From NCBI GenBank assembly GCA_947650365.1, contig OX393556.1, positions 80,542,579 to 80,606,578 on the forward strand: a DNA stretch of 64,000 bases. The letters run 5' to 3'. Shown piece by piece: positions 1-12,211 of the stretch. The stretch comes from Chamaelirium japonicum (Eukaryota; Streptophyta; Magnoliopsida; Liliales; Melanthiaceae). The position numbers and the translations under genes are program-made. The notes beneath the pieces are model-generated. The model saw only the letters and a program-made list of their open reading frames with translations. It was not told where the DNA came from and did not search any database. Each line of letters starts with the position of its first letter. Position 1 is the stretch's first letter.

Positions 1-901
1 TAATTCATTCGTACGATCCATTCTAATCCATTCTAATTCTTTCACACGATCCATTCTAATTCATTCGTAGGATCCATTCTAATTCATTCGTACAATCTAT
101 TCTATTTCATTCGTACGATCCATTCTTACTCATTCGTATGATCCATTCTAATTCATTCGGACGTTTGTATCCATCCTAATTTATTCGTACGATCCATTCT
201 AATTCATTCGTAAGATCCATTCTAATTCATTCGTACGATCCATTCTTACTCATTCGTATGATCTATTCTAATTCATTCGCACGAATGTATCCATTCTAAT
301 TCATTCATACAATCCATTCTAATTCATTCCGTACGATCCATTCTAATTCATTCGCACAATTGTAACCATTCTAATTCATTCGTACGATCCATTATAATTC
401 CTTCGTACGATCCATTCTAATTCCTTCGTACGATCCATTCTATTTTATTCGTATGATCCATTATAATTCCTTCGTACGATCCATTCTAATTCCTTCGTAT
501 CCATTCTAATTCACTCATACGATCCATTCTAATTCATTCGTACGATCCATTCTAATTCATTCATACAATCTATTCTAATTCATTCGGACGAATGTATCCA
601 TTCTTATTCATTCGTACGATCAGTTCTAATTCATTCACAAAATCTATTCTAATTCATTCATACGATCCATTCTAATTCATTCACACGAATGTATCCATTC
701 TAATTCATTCATACGATCCATTCTAATTCATTCGTACGATCCATTCTAATTCACTCATACGATCCATTCTAAAACATTCATACGATCCATTCTAATTCAT
801 TTGCACGAATATATCCATTCTAATTCATTCGTACGATCCATTTTAATTCCTTCGTACGATCCATTCTAATTCATTCGTACGATCCATTCTAATTCATTCG
901 T
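1..901 (+). repeat. F block 1
   Basis: F-oriented units with several 28-bp variants and one 20-bp unit near 495 (CCTTCGTATCC, lacking ACG). It carries the marker CACAAAATCTATTC at 636-649. It ends at a CGTACG where it meets R. Its units at about 330-552 are mirrored in the following R block. Confidence 0.95.
274..287. repeat. Example of the dyad in the 28-bp unit variant (F)
   Basis: CATTCGCACGAATG has 6-base self-complementary arms (CATTCG and CGAATG). It is followed by TATCC instead of GATCC, which makes the unit 5 bp longer. This 28-bp variant recurs throughout both orientations at roughly one unit in ten. The R form reads CATTCGTGCGAATG, for example at 1257-1270. Confidence 0.9.
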
Positions 902-1170
902 ACGAATGGATTAGAATGAATTAGAATGGATCGTACGAATGAATTAGAATGGATCGTATGAGTGAATTAGAATGGATACGAAGGAATTAGAATGGATCGT
1001 ACGAAGGAATTAGAATGGATCATACGAATGAAATAGAATGGATCGTACGAAGGAATTAGAATGGATCGTACGAAGGAATTAGAATGGATCGTACGAAGGA
1101 ATTAGAATGGATCGTATGAATGAATTAGAATTGATATATTCGTGCAAATGAATTAGAATGGATCGTATGA
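330..1170. repeat. Imperfect large inverted repeat
   Basis: The variant order in F at about 395-552 (CCTTCG units, a 20-bp unit, then CACTCATAC) reappears reverse-complemented at about 924-1081. The mirror match continues outward to about 330 and 1170 after a one-unit (23 bp) indel in the R arm. The spacer is about 370 bp. The arms share specific variants, so they look like copies and not just opposite orientations of the consensus. Confidence 0.75.
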
Positions 1171-1610
1171 ATGAATTAGAATGGATCGTATGAGTGAATT
1201 AGAACGGATAGTACGAATGAAGTAGAATGGATCGTATGAATGAATTACAATGGATACATTCGTGCGAATGAATTAGAATGGATCGTATGAATGAATTAGA
1301 ATAGATTTTGTGAATGAATTAGAATGGATCGTGCGAATGAATTAGAATGGATACATTCGTGCGAATAAATTAGAATGGATTGTATGAATAAATTAGAATG
1401 GATCGTACGAATGAACTAAAATGGATACATTCGTGCGAATGAATTAAAATGGATCGTACGAATGAATTAGAATGGATCGTACGAATGAATTAGAATGGAT
1501 CGTACAACTGAATTAGAATAGATTGCGCGAATTAATTAGAATGGATCGTGCGAATGAAATAGAATGGATACAAATAAATTAGAATGGATCATACGAATGA
1601 ATTAGAATGA
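902..1610 (-). repeat. R block 2
   Basis: R-oriented units, including three GAAGG-type units, the 20-bp unit variant (GGATACGAAGG near 970-985) and the reverse of the CACAAAATC marker at 1299-1312. It ends abruptly at GAATGA joined to CGATCC, one of the few switches without a clear palindrome. Confidence 0.95.
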
Positions 1611-3180
1611 CGATCCATTCTTACTCATTCGTATGATCCATTCTAATTTATTCGCACGAATGTATCCATTCTAATTCATTCGTACGTCTAATTCATTCGT
1701 ACAGTCCATTATAATTCATTCGCACAATCCATTCTATTTCATTCGTACGATCCATTCTAATTCATTCGTACGATCCATTCTAATTCATTCGTACGATCCA
1801 TTCTAATTCATTCGCACGAATGTACCCATTCTAGTTCATTCGTACGATCCATTCTAATTCATTCGTACGATCCATTCTAATTCATTCGCACGATCCATTC
1901 TAATTCATTCGCAAGATCCATTCTAATTCATTCACACGAATATATCCATTCTAATTCATTCGTACATACGATCCATTCTAATTCATTCACACGAATGTAT
2001 CCATTCTAATTCATTTGTATAATCCATTCTATTTCATTCGTACGATCCATTCTTTCTCATTCGTATGATCCATTCTAATTCATTCCCACGAATGTATCCA
2101 TTCTAATTCATTCGTACGATCCATTCTAATTCATTCGCACTATCCATTCTAATTCATTCGTACGATCCATTCTAATTCATTCGTGTGATCCATTCTAATT
2201 TATTCGTTCAAATATATCCATTCTAATTCATTCGTACGATCCATTCTAATTCATTCGCACGATCCATTCTAATTCATTCGCACGAATGTATCCATTCTAA
2301 TTCATTTGCAAGATCCATTCTAATTCATTCCTATGATCTATTCTAATTCATTCGTATGATCCATTCTAATTCATTCGCTCGAATGTATCCATTCTAATTC
2401 ATTCGTACGATCCATTCTAATTCGTTCATATGATCCATTCTAATTCGTTCGTGCGATCCATTCTAATTCGTTCGTACGATCCATTCTAATTCATTCGTAT
2501 GATCCATTCTAATTCATTCCTACGATCTATTCTAATTCATTCGCTCGAATATATCCATTCTAATTCATTCGTTCGATCCATTCTAATTCATTCGCACGAT
2601 CCATTCTAATTCATTCGTATGATCCATTCTAATCCATTCGTACGATCCATTCTAATTCATTCGTACGATCCATTCTAATTCATTCGTACGATCCATTCTA
2701 ATTCATTCGCATGAATGTATCCATTCTACTTCATTCGTACGATCCATTCTAATTCATTCGTACGATCCATTCTAATTCATTCGCACGATCCATTCTAATT
2801 CATTCGTACGATCCATTCTAATTCATTCATACGATCCATTCAAATTCATTCGTACGATCCATTCTAATTCATTCATACAATCCATTCTAATTCATTCGTA
2901 CGATCTATTCTAATTCACTCATACGATCCATTCTAATACATTCATACGATCCATTCTAATTCATTTGCACGAATATATCCATTCTAATTCATTCGTACGA
3001 TCCATTCTAATTCCTTCGTACGATCCATTCTAATTCATTCGTACGATCTATTCTAATTCATTCGTACGATCCATTCTAATTCATTCGTACGATCCATTCT
3101 AATTCCTTCGTACGATCCATTCTAATTCATTCGTACGATCCATTCTAATTCATTCGTACAATCTATTCTAATTCATTCGT
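1611..3180 (+). repeat. F block 3
   Basis: About 66 F units without interruption. A truncated unit lies near 1683 (CGTACGTCTAATT) and a 27-bp unit near 1963 (CGTACATACGATCC). The right end holds the CACTCATAC and TTTGCACGAATATATCC variants that precede most class K junctions, and it ends at a class K junction. Confidence 0.95.
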
Positions 3181-3585
3181 ACGAATGGATACATTCGTGT
3201 GAATGAATTAGAATGGATCGTACAAATGAGTAAGAATGGATCGTACGAATGAAATAGAATGGATTGCACGAATGAATTAGAATGGATCGTACGAATGAAT
3301 TAGAATGGATCGTGTGAAAGAATTAGAATGGATTGTATGAATGAATTAGAATGGATCGTACGAAGGAATTAGAATGTATCATACGAATGAATTAGAATGG
3401 ATCGTGCGAATGAATTAGAATGGATCGTACGAATGAATTAGAATGGATCGTGCTAATGAATTAGAATTGATCGAATGAATGAATTAGCATGGATCGTGCT
3501 AATGAATTAGAATGGAACGTACGAATGAATTAGAATGGATCGTGTGAAAGAATTAGAATGGATTGTATGAATGAATTAGAATGAA
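3181..3585 (-). repeat. R block 4
   Basis: It starts with the class K signature GAATGGATACATTCGTGTG, followed by GAGTAAG, GAAATAG and GATTGCACG variants, the same order as at 5144, 17281, 23863, 38069, 44507, 57248 and 59393. It ends at the class E GAATTC at 3583-3588. It also holds a GTGCTAATG/GAATTAGCATG pair near 3450-3510. Confidence 0.95.
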
Positions 3586-3991
3586 TTCGTACGATCCATT
3601 CGAATTCATTCGCACGATCCATTCTAATTCATTCATACGATCCATTCTAATTCATTCATACAATCTATTCTAATTCTTTCACACGATCCATTCTAATTCA
3701 TTCGTAGGATCCATTCTAATTCATTCGTACAATCTATTCTATTTCATTCGTACGATCCATTCTTACTCATTCGTATGATCCATTCTAATTCATTCGTACA
3801 ATCCATTCTAATTCATTTGTACGATCCATTCTAATTCATTCGTACAATCCATTCAATTTCATTCGTACGATCCATTCTTACTCATTCGTATGATCCATTC
3901 TAATTCATTCGCACGAACGTATCCATTCTAATTCATTCATACAATCCATTCTAATTCATTCCGTATGATCCATTCTAATTCATTCGTACGA
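3586..3991 (+). repeat. F block 5
   Basis: F units between a class E and a class D junction. A 24-bp unit with CATTCCGTATG sits at 3958-3967. The block matches 59.93-60.34 kb in the order of its variants at an offset near 56,350. Confidence 0.94.
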
Positions 3992-4016
3992 TCGTACGAA
4001 TGAATTAGAATGGATC
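3967..4016. repeat. 50-bp perfect palindrome (class D switch)
   Basis: Exact 25-base arms meet between 3991 and 3992 in CGTACGATCGTACG. Two CGTACG sites in opposite units overlap through the shared GATC. No spacer separates the arms, so the site could extrude as a cruciform. Confidence 0.9.
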
Positions 4017-4419
4017 GTACGAATGAATTAGAATAGATTGTGCGAATGAATTAGAATGGATCGTACGAATGAATTAGAATGGATCGTACGAATGAATTAG
4101 AATGGATCATACGAATGAGTAAGAATGGATCGTACGAAAGAATTGGAATGGATCGTACGAATGAATTAGAATGGATCGTACGAATAAATTAGAATGGATA
4201 CATTCGTCCGAATGAATTAGAATGGATCATACGAATGAGTAAGAATGGATCGTACGAATGAAATAGAATAGATTGTACGAATGAATTAGAATGGATCCTA
4301 CGAATGAATTAGAATGGATCGTGTGAAAGAATTAGAATGGATTGTATGAATGAATTAGAATGGATCGTATGAATGAATTAGAATGGATCGTGCGAATGAA
4401 TTCGAATGGATCATACGAA
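3992..4419 (-). repeat. R block 6
   Basis: R units that follow the class D palindrome, including a GAATAGATTGTGCG unit and a TTCGTCCGAATG 28-bp variant near 4200. It ends at a class E junction in reverse orientation (GAATTC at 4417-4422). It is matched by 60.34-60.76 kb, where the junction is absent. Confidence 0.94.
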
Positions 4420-5143
4420 TTCATTCTAATTCATTCATACAATCCATTCTAATTCTTTCACACGATCCATTCTAATTCATTCGTACATTCCATTCTAATT
4501 CATTAGCACGATCCATGCTAATTCATTCGTTCGATCAATTCTAATTCATTAGCACGATCCATTCTAATTCATTCGTACGATCCATTCTAATTCATTCGCA
4601 CGATCCATTATAATTCATTCATAGGATCCATTCTAATTCATTCATACGATCTATTCTAATTCTTTCGCGCGAATGTATCCATTCTAATTCATTCACACGA
4701 ATGTATCCATTCTAATTCATTCGTACGATCCATTCTAATTCATTCATATGATCCATTCTAATTCATTCATACAATCCATTCTAATTCTTTCACATGATCC
4801 ATTCTAATTCATTCGTACGATCCATTCTAATTCATTCGTACAATCCATTCTATTTCATTCGTACGATCCATTCTTAATCATTCGTATGATCCATTCTAAT
4901 TCATTCGTACGATCCATTCTAATTCATTCGTACGATCCATTCTAATTCATTCGCACGAATGTATCCATTCTAGTTCATTCGTACGATCCATTCTAATTCA
5001 TTCGTACGATCCATTCTAATTCATTCGCACGATCCATTCTAATTCATTCGTACGATCCATTCTAATTCATTCATACGATCCATTCTAATTCATTCATACG
5101 ATCCATTCTAATTCATTCGTACAATCTATTCTAAATCATTCGT
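4420..5143 (+). repeat. F block 7
   Basis: It starts with the usual right side of a reverse class E junction (CATACAATCC, then CTTTCACACGATCC). It carries the ATTAGCACGATCCATGCTAAT hairpin near 4503-4523 and CGTTCGATCAATTC next to it. It ends at a class K junction. Confidence 0.95.
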
Positions 5144-6106
5144 ACGAATGGATACATTCGTGTGAATGAATTAGAATGGATCGTACGAATGAGTAAGAAT
5201 GGATCGTACGAATGAAATAGAATGGATTGCACGAATGAATTAGAATGGATCGTACGAATGAATTAGAATGGATCGTGTGAAAGAATTAGAATGGATTGTT
5301 TGAATGAATTAGAATGGATCGTGCGAATGAATTAGAATGGATCGTACGAATGAATTAGAATGGATCGTACGAATGAACTAGAATTGATCACACGAATGAA
5401 TTAGAATGGATCATACGAATTAATTAGAATGGATCGTACGAATGAATTAGAATGAATCGTACGAATGAATTAGAATGGATACATTCGTGCGAATGAATTA
5501 GAATGGATCGTACGAATGAATTAGAATGGATCGTACGAATGAATTAGAATGGATACATTTGTGCGAATGAATTAGAATGGATCGTACGAATGAATTAGAA
5601 TGGATCGTATGAATGAAATAGAATGGATCGTACAAATGAATTAGAATGGATCGTGCGAATGAATTAGAATGGATCGTACGAATGAATTAGAATGGATCGT
5701 ACGAATGAACTAGAATGGATACATTCGTGCGAATGAATTAGAATGGATCGTACGAATGAATTAGAATGGATCGTACGAATGAATTAGAATGGATCTTACA
5801 AATGAATTAGAATGGATCGTACGAATGAATTAGAATGGATCGTACGAATGAATTAGAATGGATCGTACGAATATATTAGAATGGATACATTCGTCCGAAT
5901 GAATTAGAATGGATCATACGAATGAGTAAGAATGGATCGTACGAATGAAATAGAATAGATTGTACGAATGAATTAGAATGGATCCTACGAATGAATTAGA
6001 ATGGATCGTGTGAAAGAATTAGAATGGATTGTATGAATGAATTAGAATGGATCGTATGAATGAATTAGAATGGATCGTGCGAATGAATTCGAATGGATCG
6101 TACGAA
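5144..6106 (-). repeat. R block 8
   Basis: It begins with the class K signature and ends at a reverse class E junction (GAATTC at 6104-6109). About 40 units with repeated 28-bp variants, for example near 5470 and 5550. The 3' part near 5880-6100 repeats the order seen before 4419. Confidence 0.95.
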
Positions 6107-6194
6107 TTCATTCTATTTCATTCGTACGATCCATTCTAATTCATATGCACAAAGGTATCCATTCCAATTCATTCGTACGATCCATTCTAATTCA
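6107..6194 (+). repeat. Short F block 9
   Basis: About four F units, one being the rare 28-bp variant CATATGCACAAAGGTATCC. It ends at CTAATTCAGGATCGTACG, the exact reverse complement of the class T junction found at 7917, 12123, 31356 and 55925. Confidence 0.93.
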
Positions 6195-7410
6195 GGATCG
6201 TACGAATGAATTAGAATGGATACATTCGTGCGAATGAATTAGAATTGATCATACGAATGAGTAAGAATAGATCGGACGAATGAATTAGAATGGATCGTAC
6301 GAATGAATTAGAATGGATCAAATGAATGAATTAGAATGGTTACATTCATGCGAATGAATTAGAATGGATCGTACGAATGAAGTAGAATGGATCGTATGAA
6401 TGAATTAGAATGGATACATTCGTGCAAATGAATTAGAATGGATCGTATGAATGAATTAGAATGGATCGTGCGAATGAATTAGAATGGATCGTACGAATGA
6501 ATTAGAATGGATCGTACGAATGAATTAGAATGGATCGTACGAATGAACTAGAATGGATAGTGCTAATAAATTAGAATCGATCGTATGAATGAATTAGAAT
6601 GGATCGTACGAATGAATTAGAATGGATCATACGAATATGTAAGAATAGATCGTACGAATGAATTAGAATGGATCGTACGAATGGATCGTACGAATGAATT
6701 AGAATGGATCCACCGAATGAGTTAGAATGGATCATACGAATGAATTAGAATGGATTGTACGAATGAATTAGAATGGATTGTGCAAATGAATTAGAATGGA
6801 TCATATGAATGAATAAGAATGGATCGTACGAATGAATTAGAATGGATCGTGCGAATGAATAAGAATGGATCGTACGAATGAATTAGAATGGATCGTGCGA
6901 ATGAATTAGCATGAATCGTACGAATGTATTAGAATGGATCGTACGAATGAATTAGAATGAATCGTACGAATGAATTAGAATGGATCGTGCGAATGAATTA
7001 GAATGGATTATACGAATGAATTAGAATGGATCGTACGAATGAACTAGAATGGATACATTCGTGCGAATGAATTAGAATGGATCGTACGAATGAATTAGAA
7101 TGGATCGTACGAATGAATTAGAATCGATCTTATGAATGAATTAGAACGGATCGTATGAATGAATTAGAATGGATCGTACGAATGAATTAGAATGGATACA
7201 TTCGTGCGAATGAATTAGAATGGATCGGACGAATGAATTAGAATGGATCGTACGAATGAATTAGAATGGGTCGTACGAAGGAAATAGAATGGATTGTGCG
7301 AATGAATTAGAATGGACCGTACGAATGAATTAGACGTACGAATGAATTAGAATGGATACATTCGTGCGAATAAATTAGAATGGATCATACGAATGAGTAA
7401 GAATGGATCG
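6195..7410 (-). repeat. R block 10
   Basis: About 51 R units with a 13-bp truncated unit near 6675 (GTACGAATGGATCGTACG) and another truncation near 7333 (TTAGACGTACG). The switch to F at 7410 (GGATCG joined to TCATTC) has no long palindrome. Confidence 0.94.
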
Positions 7411-7917
7411 TCATTCTAATTCATTCGTATGATCCATTCTAATTCATTTGTATCTATTCTATTTCATTCGCACGATCCATTCTAATTCATTCGCGCAATC
7501 TATTCTAATTTATTCGTACGATCCATTCTAATTCATTCGTACGATCCATTCTAATTCATTTATACAATCCATTCTAATTTATTCGCACGAATGTATCCAT
7601 TCTAATTCATTCGTACGATCCATTCTAATTCATTCGCACGAATGTATCCATTCTAATTCATTCATACGATCCATTCTACTTCATTCGCACGAATGTATCC
7701 ATTCTAATTCATTCATACGATCCATTCTACTTCATTCGTACGATCCATTCTAATTCATTCGCATGAATATAACCATTCTAATTCATTCATTTGATCCATT
7801 CTAATTCATCCGTACGATCCATTCTAATTCATTCGGCCGATCCATTCTTACTCATTCGTATGATCAATTCTAATTCATTCGCACGAATATATCCATTCTA
7901 ATTCATTCGTACGATCC
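7411..7917 (+). repeat. F block 11 (sub-repeat 1, left part)
   Basis: F units with ATGAATATAACC and CATTTGATCC variants and a class T end. The order matches F block 17 at 11555-12123 and block 43 at 30811-31356. Confidence 0.94.
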
Positions 7918-8005
7918 TGAATTAGAATGGATCGTACGAATGAATTAGAATGGATACCTTTGTGCATATGAATTAGAATGGATCGTACGAATGAAATAGA
8001 ATGAA
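7918..8005 (-). repeat. Short R block 12
   Basis: 88 bp of R, bounded by class T on the left and class E (GAATTC 8003-8008) on the right. It includes the rare variant GATACCTTTGTGCATATG. Near-identical 88-bp blocks lie at 12124-12211 and 31357-31444. Confidence 0.95.
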
Positions 8006-8886
8006 TTCGTACGATCCATTCGAATTCATTCGCACGATCCATTCAAATTCATTCATACAATCCATTCTAATTCATTCATACAATCCATTCTAATTCTTTC
8101 ACACGATCCATTCTAATTCATTCGTAGGATCCATTCTAATTCATTCGTACAATCTATTCTATTTCATTTGTACGATCCATTCTTACTCATTCGTATGATC
8201 CATTCTAATTCATTCGGACGAATGTATCCATTCTACTTTATTCGTACGATCCATTCTAATTCATTCGTACGATCCATTCTAATTCATTCGTACGATCCAT
8301 TCTAATTCATTCGTCCGATCCATTCTAATTCATTCGCACGAATGTATCCATTCTAATTCATTCGTACGATCCATTCTAATTCATTCGTACGATCCATTCT
8401 AATTCATTCGTACGATCCATTCTAATTCATTCGCACGAATGTATCCATTCTGGTTCATTCATACGATCCATTCTAATTCATTCGTACGATCCATTCTAAT
8501 TCATTCGCACTATCCATTCTAATTCATTCGTACGATCCATTCTAATTTATTCATACGATCCATTCTAATTCATTCGTACGATCCATTCTAATTCATTCGC
8601 ACAAATATATCCATTCTAATTCATTCGTACGATCCATTCTAATTCATTCGCATGAATGTATCCATTCTTATTCATTCATACGATCCATTCTAATTCATTC
8701 GTACGATCCATTCTAATTAATTCGTATGATCCATTCTAATTCATTCGTATGATCCATTCTAATTCATTCGTACGATCCATTCTTACTCATTCGTACGATC
8801 CATTCTAATTCCTTCGTACGATCCATTCTAATTCCTTCGCACGATCCATTCTAATTCTTTCATACAATCCATTCTAATTCTTTCGT
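8006..8886 (+). repeat. F block 13
   Basis: F units from class E to class G. From about 8084 it is the start of super-repeat copy A and matches 27742-28567; it also matches 12212-13184 and 31445-32394. Distinctive variants are CGTAGGATCC, CGGACGAATGTATCC and two CCTTCG units before the end. Confidence 0.95.
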
Positions 8887-10649
8887 GCGAATGAATTAGA
8901 ATGGATACCTTTGTGCATATGAATTAGAATGGATCGTGCGAATGAATTAGAATGGATCATATTAATGAATTAGAATGGATCGTACGAATGAATTAGAATG
9001 GATACATTTGTGCGAATGAATTAGAATGGATCATGCGAATCAATTAGACTGGATCGTGCGAATGAATAAGAATAGATCATACGAATGAATTAGAATGGAT
9101 CGTACGAATTAATTAGAATGGATACATTCGTACGAATGAATTAGAATGGATTGTATGAATGAATTAGAATGGATCATAAGAATAAATTAGAATAGATCAT
9201 ACGAATTAATTAGAATGGATCATATGAATGAATTAGAATGGATCGTACGAATGAATTAGAATGGATCGTACGAATGAATTAGAATGGATCGTGCGAATGA
9301 ACTAGAATGGATCGTACGAATGAATTAGAATGGATACATTTGTGCGAATGAATTAGAATGGATCGTACGAATGAATTAGAATGGATCGTATGAATGAATT
9401 AGAATGGATCATACGAATGAATTAGAATGGATCGTGCGAATGAATTAGAATGGATCATACGAATGAATTAGAATGGATCGTGTGAAAGAATTAGAATGGA
9501 TCGTACGAATGAATTAGAATGGATCATGCGAATGAATTAGAATGGATCGTACGAATGAATTAGAATGGATACATTTGTGCGAATGAATTAGAATGGATCG
9601 TACGAATGAATTAGAATGGATCGTATGAATGAATTAGAGTGGATCGTACAAATGAATTAGAATGGATCGTGCGAATGAATTAGAATGGATCGTACGAATG
9701 AATTAGAATGGATCGTACGAATGAACTAGAATGGATACATTCGTGCGAATAAATTAGAATAGATCGTACGAATGAATTAGAATGGATCGTACGAATGAAT
9801 TAGAATGGATCTTACGAATGAATTAGAATGGATCGTACGAATGAATTAGAATGGATCGTACGAATGAATTAGAATGGATACATTCGTGCGAATGAATTAG
9901 AATGGATCGTACAAATGAATTAGAATGGATCGTACGAAGGAATTAGAATGGATCGTACGAATGAATTAGAATGGATCGTACGAATAAATTAGAATGGATA
10001 CATTCGTCCGAATGAATTAGAATGGATCATACGAATGAGTAAGAATGGATCGTACGAATGAAATAGAATAGATTGTACGAATGAATTAGAATGGATTCGT
10101 ACGAATGAATTAGAATGGATACATTCGTGCGAATGAATTAGAATGGATCGTACCAATGAGTAAGAATGGATCATACGAATGAAATAGAATGGATTGTGCG
10201 AATGAATTAGAATGGATCGTACGAATGAATTATAATGGATCGTGTGAAAGAATTAGAATGGATTGTATGAATGAATTAGAATAGATCGTATGAATGAATT
10301 AGAATGGATCGTACGAATGAACTAGAATGGATACCTTTGTGCATATGAATTAGAATGGATCATACGAATGAATTAGAATGGATCATATTAATGAATTAGA
10401 ATGGATCGTACAATTGAATTAGAATGGATACATTCGTCCGAATGAATTAGAATGGATCATACGAATGAGTAAGAATGGATCGTACGAATGAAATAGAATA
10501 CATTGTACGAATGAATTAGAATGGATCCTACGAATGAATTAGAATGGATCGTGTGAAAGAATTAGAATGGATTGTATGAATGAATTAGAATGGATCGTAT
10601 GAATGAATTAGAATGGATCGTGCGAATGAATTCGAATGGATCGTTCGAA
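8887..10649 (-). repeat. R block 14
   Basis: It begins with class G and the GATACCTTTGTGCATATG variant, and ends at reverse class E (GAATTC 10647-10652). It matches R blocks 13185-14938, 28568-29998 and 32395-34125. It is about 330 bp longer than its copy B partner because a segment near 10.09-10.42 kb is absent there. Confidence 0.94.
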
Positions 10650-11050
10650 TTCATTCTATTTCATTCATACAATCCATTCTAATTCTTTCACACGATCCAT
10701 TCTAATTCATTCGTACGTTCCATTCTAATTCATTAGCACGATCCATGCTAATTCATTCGTTCGATCAATTCTAATTCATTAGCACGATCCATTCTAATTC
10801 ATTCGTACGATCCATTCTAATTCATTCGTACGATCAATTCTAATTCATTCGTACGATCCATTCTAATTCATTCATACGATCTATTCAAATTCATTCATAC
10901 AATCCATTCTAATTCTTTCACACGATCCATTCTAATTCATTCGTACGATCCATTCTAATTCATTCGCACAATCCATTCTATTTTATTCGTACAATCCATT
11001 CTTACTCATTCGTATGATCCATTCTAATTCATTTGCACGAATGTATCCAT
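10650..11050 (+). repeat. F block 15
   Basis: It follows a reverse class E junction and carries the ATTAGCACGATCCATGCTAAT hairpin near 10733. It ends at GTATCCAT joined to AATGGATCATACG. The partner block at 29999-30385 ends at a different junction, so the two copies differ here. Confidence 0.93.
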
Positions 11051-11554
11051 AATGGATCATACGAATGAGTAAGAATGGATCGTACGAATGAAATAGAATG
11101 GATTGTGCGAATGAATTAGAATGGATAGTACGAATGAACTAGAATGGATACATTCGTGCGAATGAATTAGAATGGATAGTACAAATGAATTAGAATGGAT
11201 CGTACGAATGAATTAGAATGGATCTTACGAATGAATTAGAATGGATCGTATGAATGAATTAGAATGGATACATTCGTGTGTATGAATTAGAATGGATACA
11301 TTCGTGTGAAAGAATTAGAATAGATCGTATGAATGAATTAGAATGGATCCTATGAATGAATTAGAATGGATCGTGCGAATGAATTAGAATGGATCGTACG
11401 AATGAATTAGAATGGATCGTGCTAATGAATTAGAATTGATCGAACGAATGAATTAGCATGGATCGTGCTAATGAATTAGGATGGAACGTACGAATGAATT
11501 AGAATGGATCGTGTGAAAGAATTAGAATGGATTGTATGAATGAATTAGAATGAA
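11051..11554 (-). repeat. R block 16
   Basis: R units with GTGCTAATG and GAATTAGCATG variants near 11409-11470, ending at forward class E (GAATTC 11552-11557). It matches 30386-30810 in its right part. Confidence 0.94.
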
Positions 11555-12123
11555 TTCGTACGATCCATTCGAATTCATTCGCACGATCCATTCTAATTCA
11601 TTCATACGATCCATTCGAACGATCCATTCTAATTCATTCGTACGATCCATTCTTACTCATTCGTATGATCCATTCTAATTCATTCGTACGATCCATTCTA
11701 ATTCATTCGTACGATCGATTCTAATTCATTCGCACTATCCATTCTAGTTCATTCGTACGATCCATTCTAATTCATTCGTACGATCCATTCTAATTCATTT
11801 GTACGATCCATTCTAATTCATTCGTACGATCCATTCTAATTCATTCGCACAATCTATTCTAATTCATTCATACGATCCATTCTAATTCATTCGCATGAAT
11901 GTATCTATTATAATTCATTCATACGATCCATTCTACTTCATTCGTACGATCCATTCTAATTCATTCGCATGAATGTAACCATTCTAATTCATTCATTTGA
12001 TCCATTCTAATTCATTCGTACGATCCATTATAATTCATTCGTCCGATCCATTCTTACTCATTCGTATGATCAATTCTAATTCATTCGCACGAATGTATCC
12101 ATTCTAATTCATTCGTACGATCC
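11555..12123 (+). repeat. F block 17 (sub-repeat 2, left part)
   Basis: It starts with CATTCGAATTCATTCGCAC, the usual right side of forward class E, includes a truncated unit CATTCGAACGATCC near 11612, and ends at class T. Paralogues are F blocks 7411-7917 and 30811-31356. Confidence 0.94.
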
Positions 12124-12211
12124 TGAATTAGAATGGATCGTATGAATGAATTAGAATGGATACCTTTGTGCATATGAATTAGAATGGATCGTACGAATGA
12201 AATAGAATGAA
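12124..12211 (-). repeat. Short R block 18
   Basis: 88 bp between class T and class E (GAATTC 12209-12214), with the GATACCTTTGTGCATATG variant. It is the same cassette as 7918-8005, at an offset of exactly 4,206. Confidence 0.95.

Noticed and set aside
9989..10174. 61-residue open frame on the minus strand with SILIHS/FVRS-type repeats
   Set aside because: It is plain satellite sequence. A 23-bp period shifts frame each unit, and stops (TAA in CTAATT) are avoided here only because variants such as CTTACTC and CTATTTC occur at the right places. No start context or non-repetitive coding signal.
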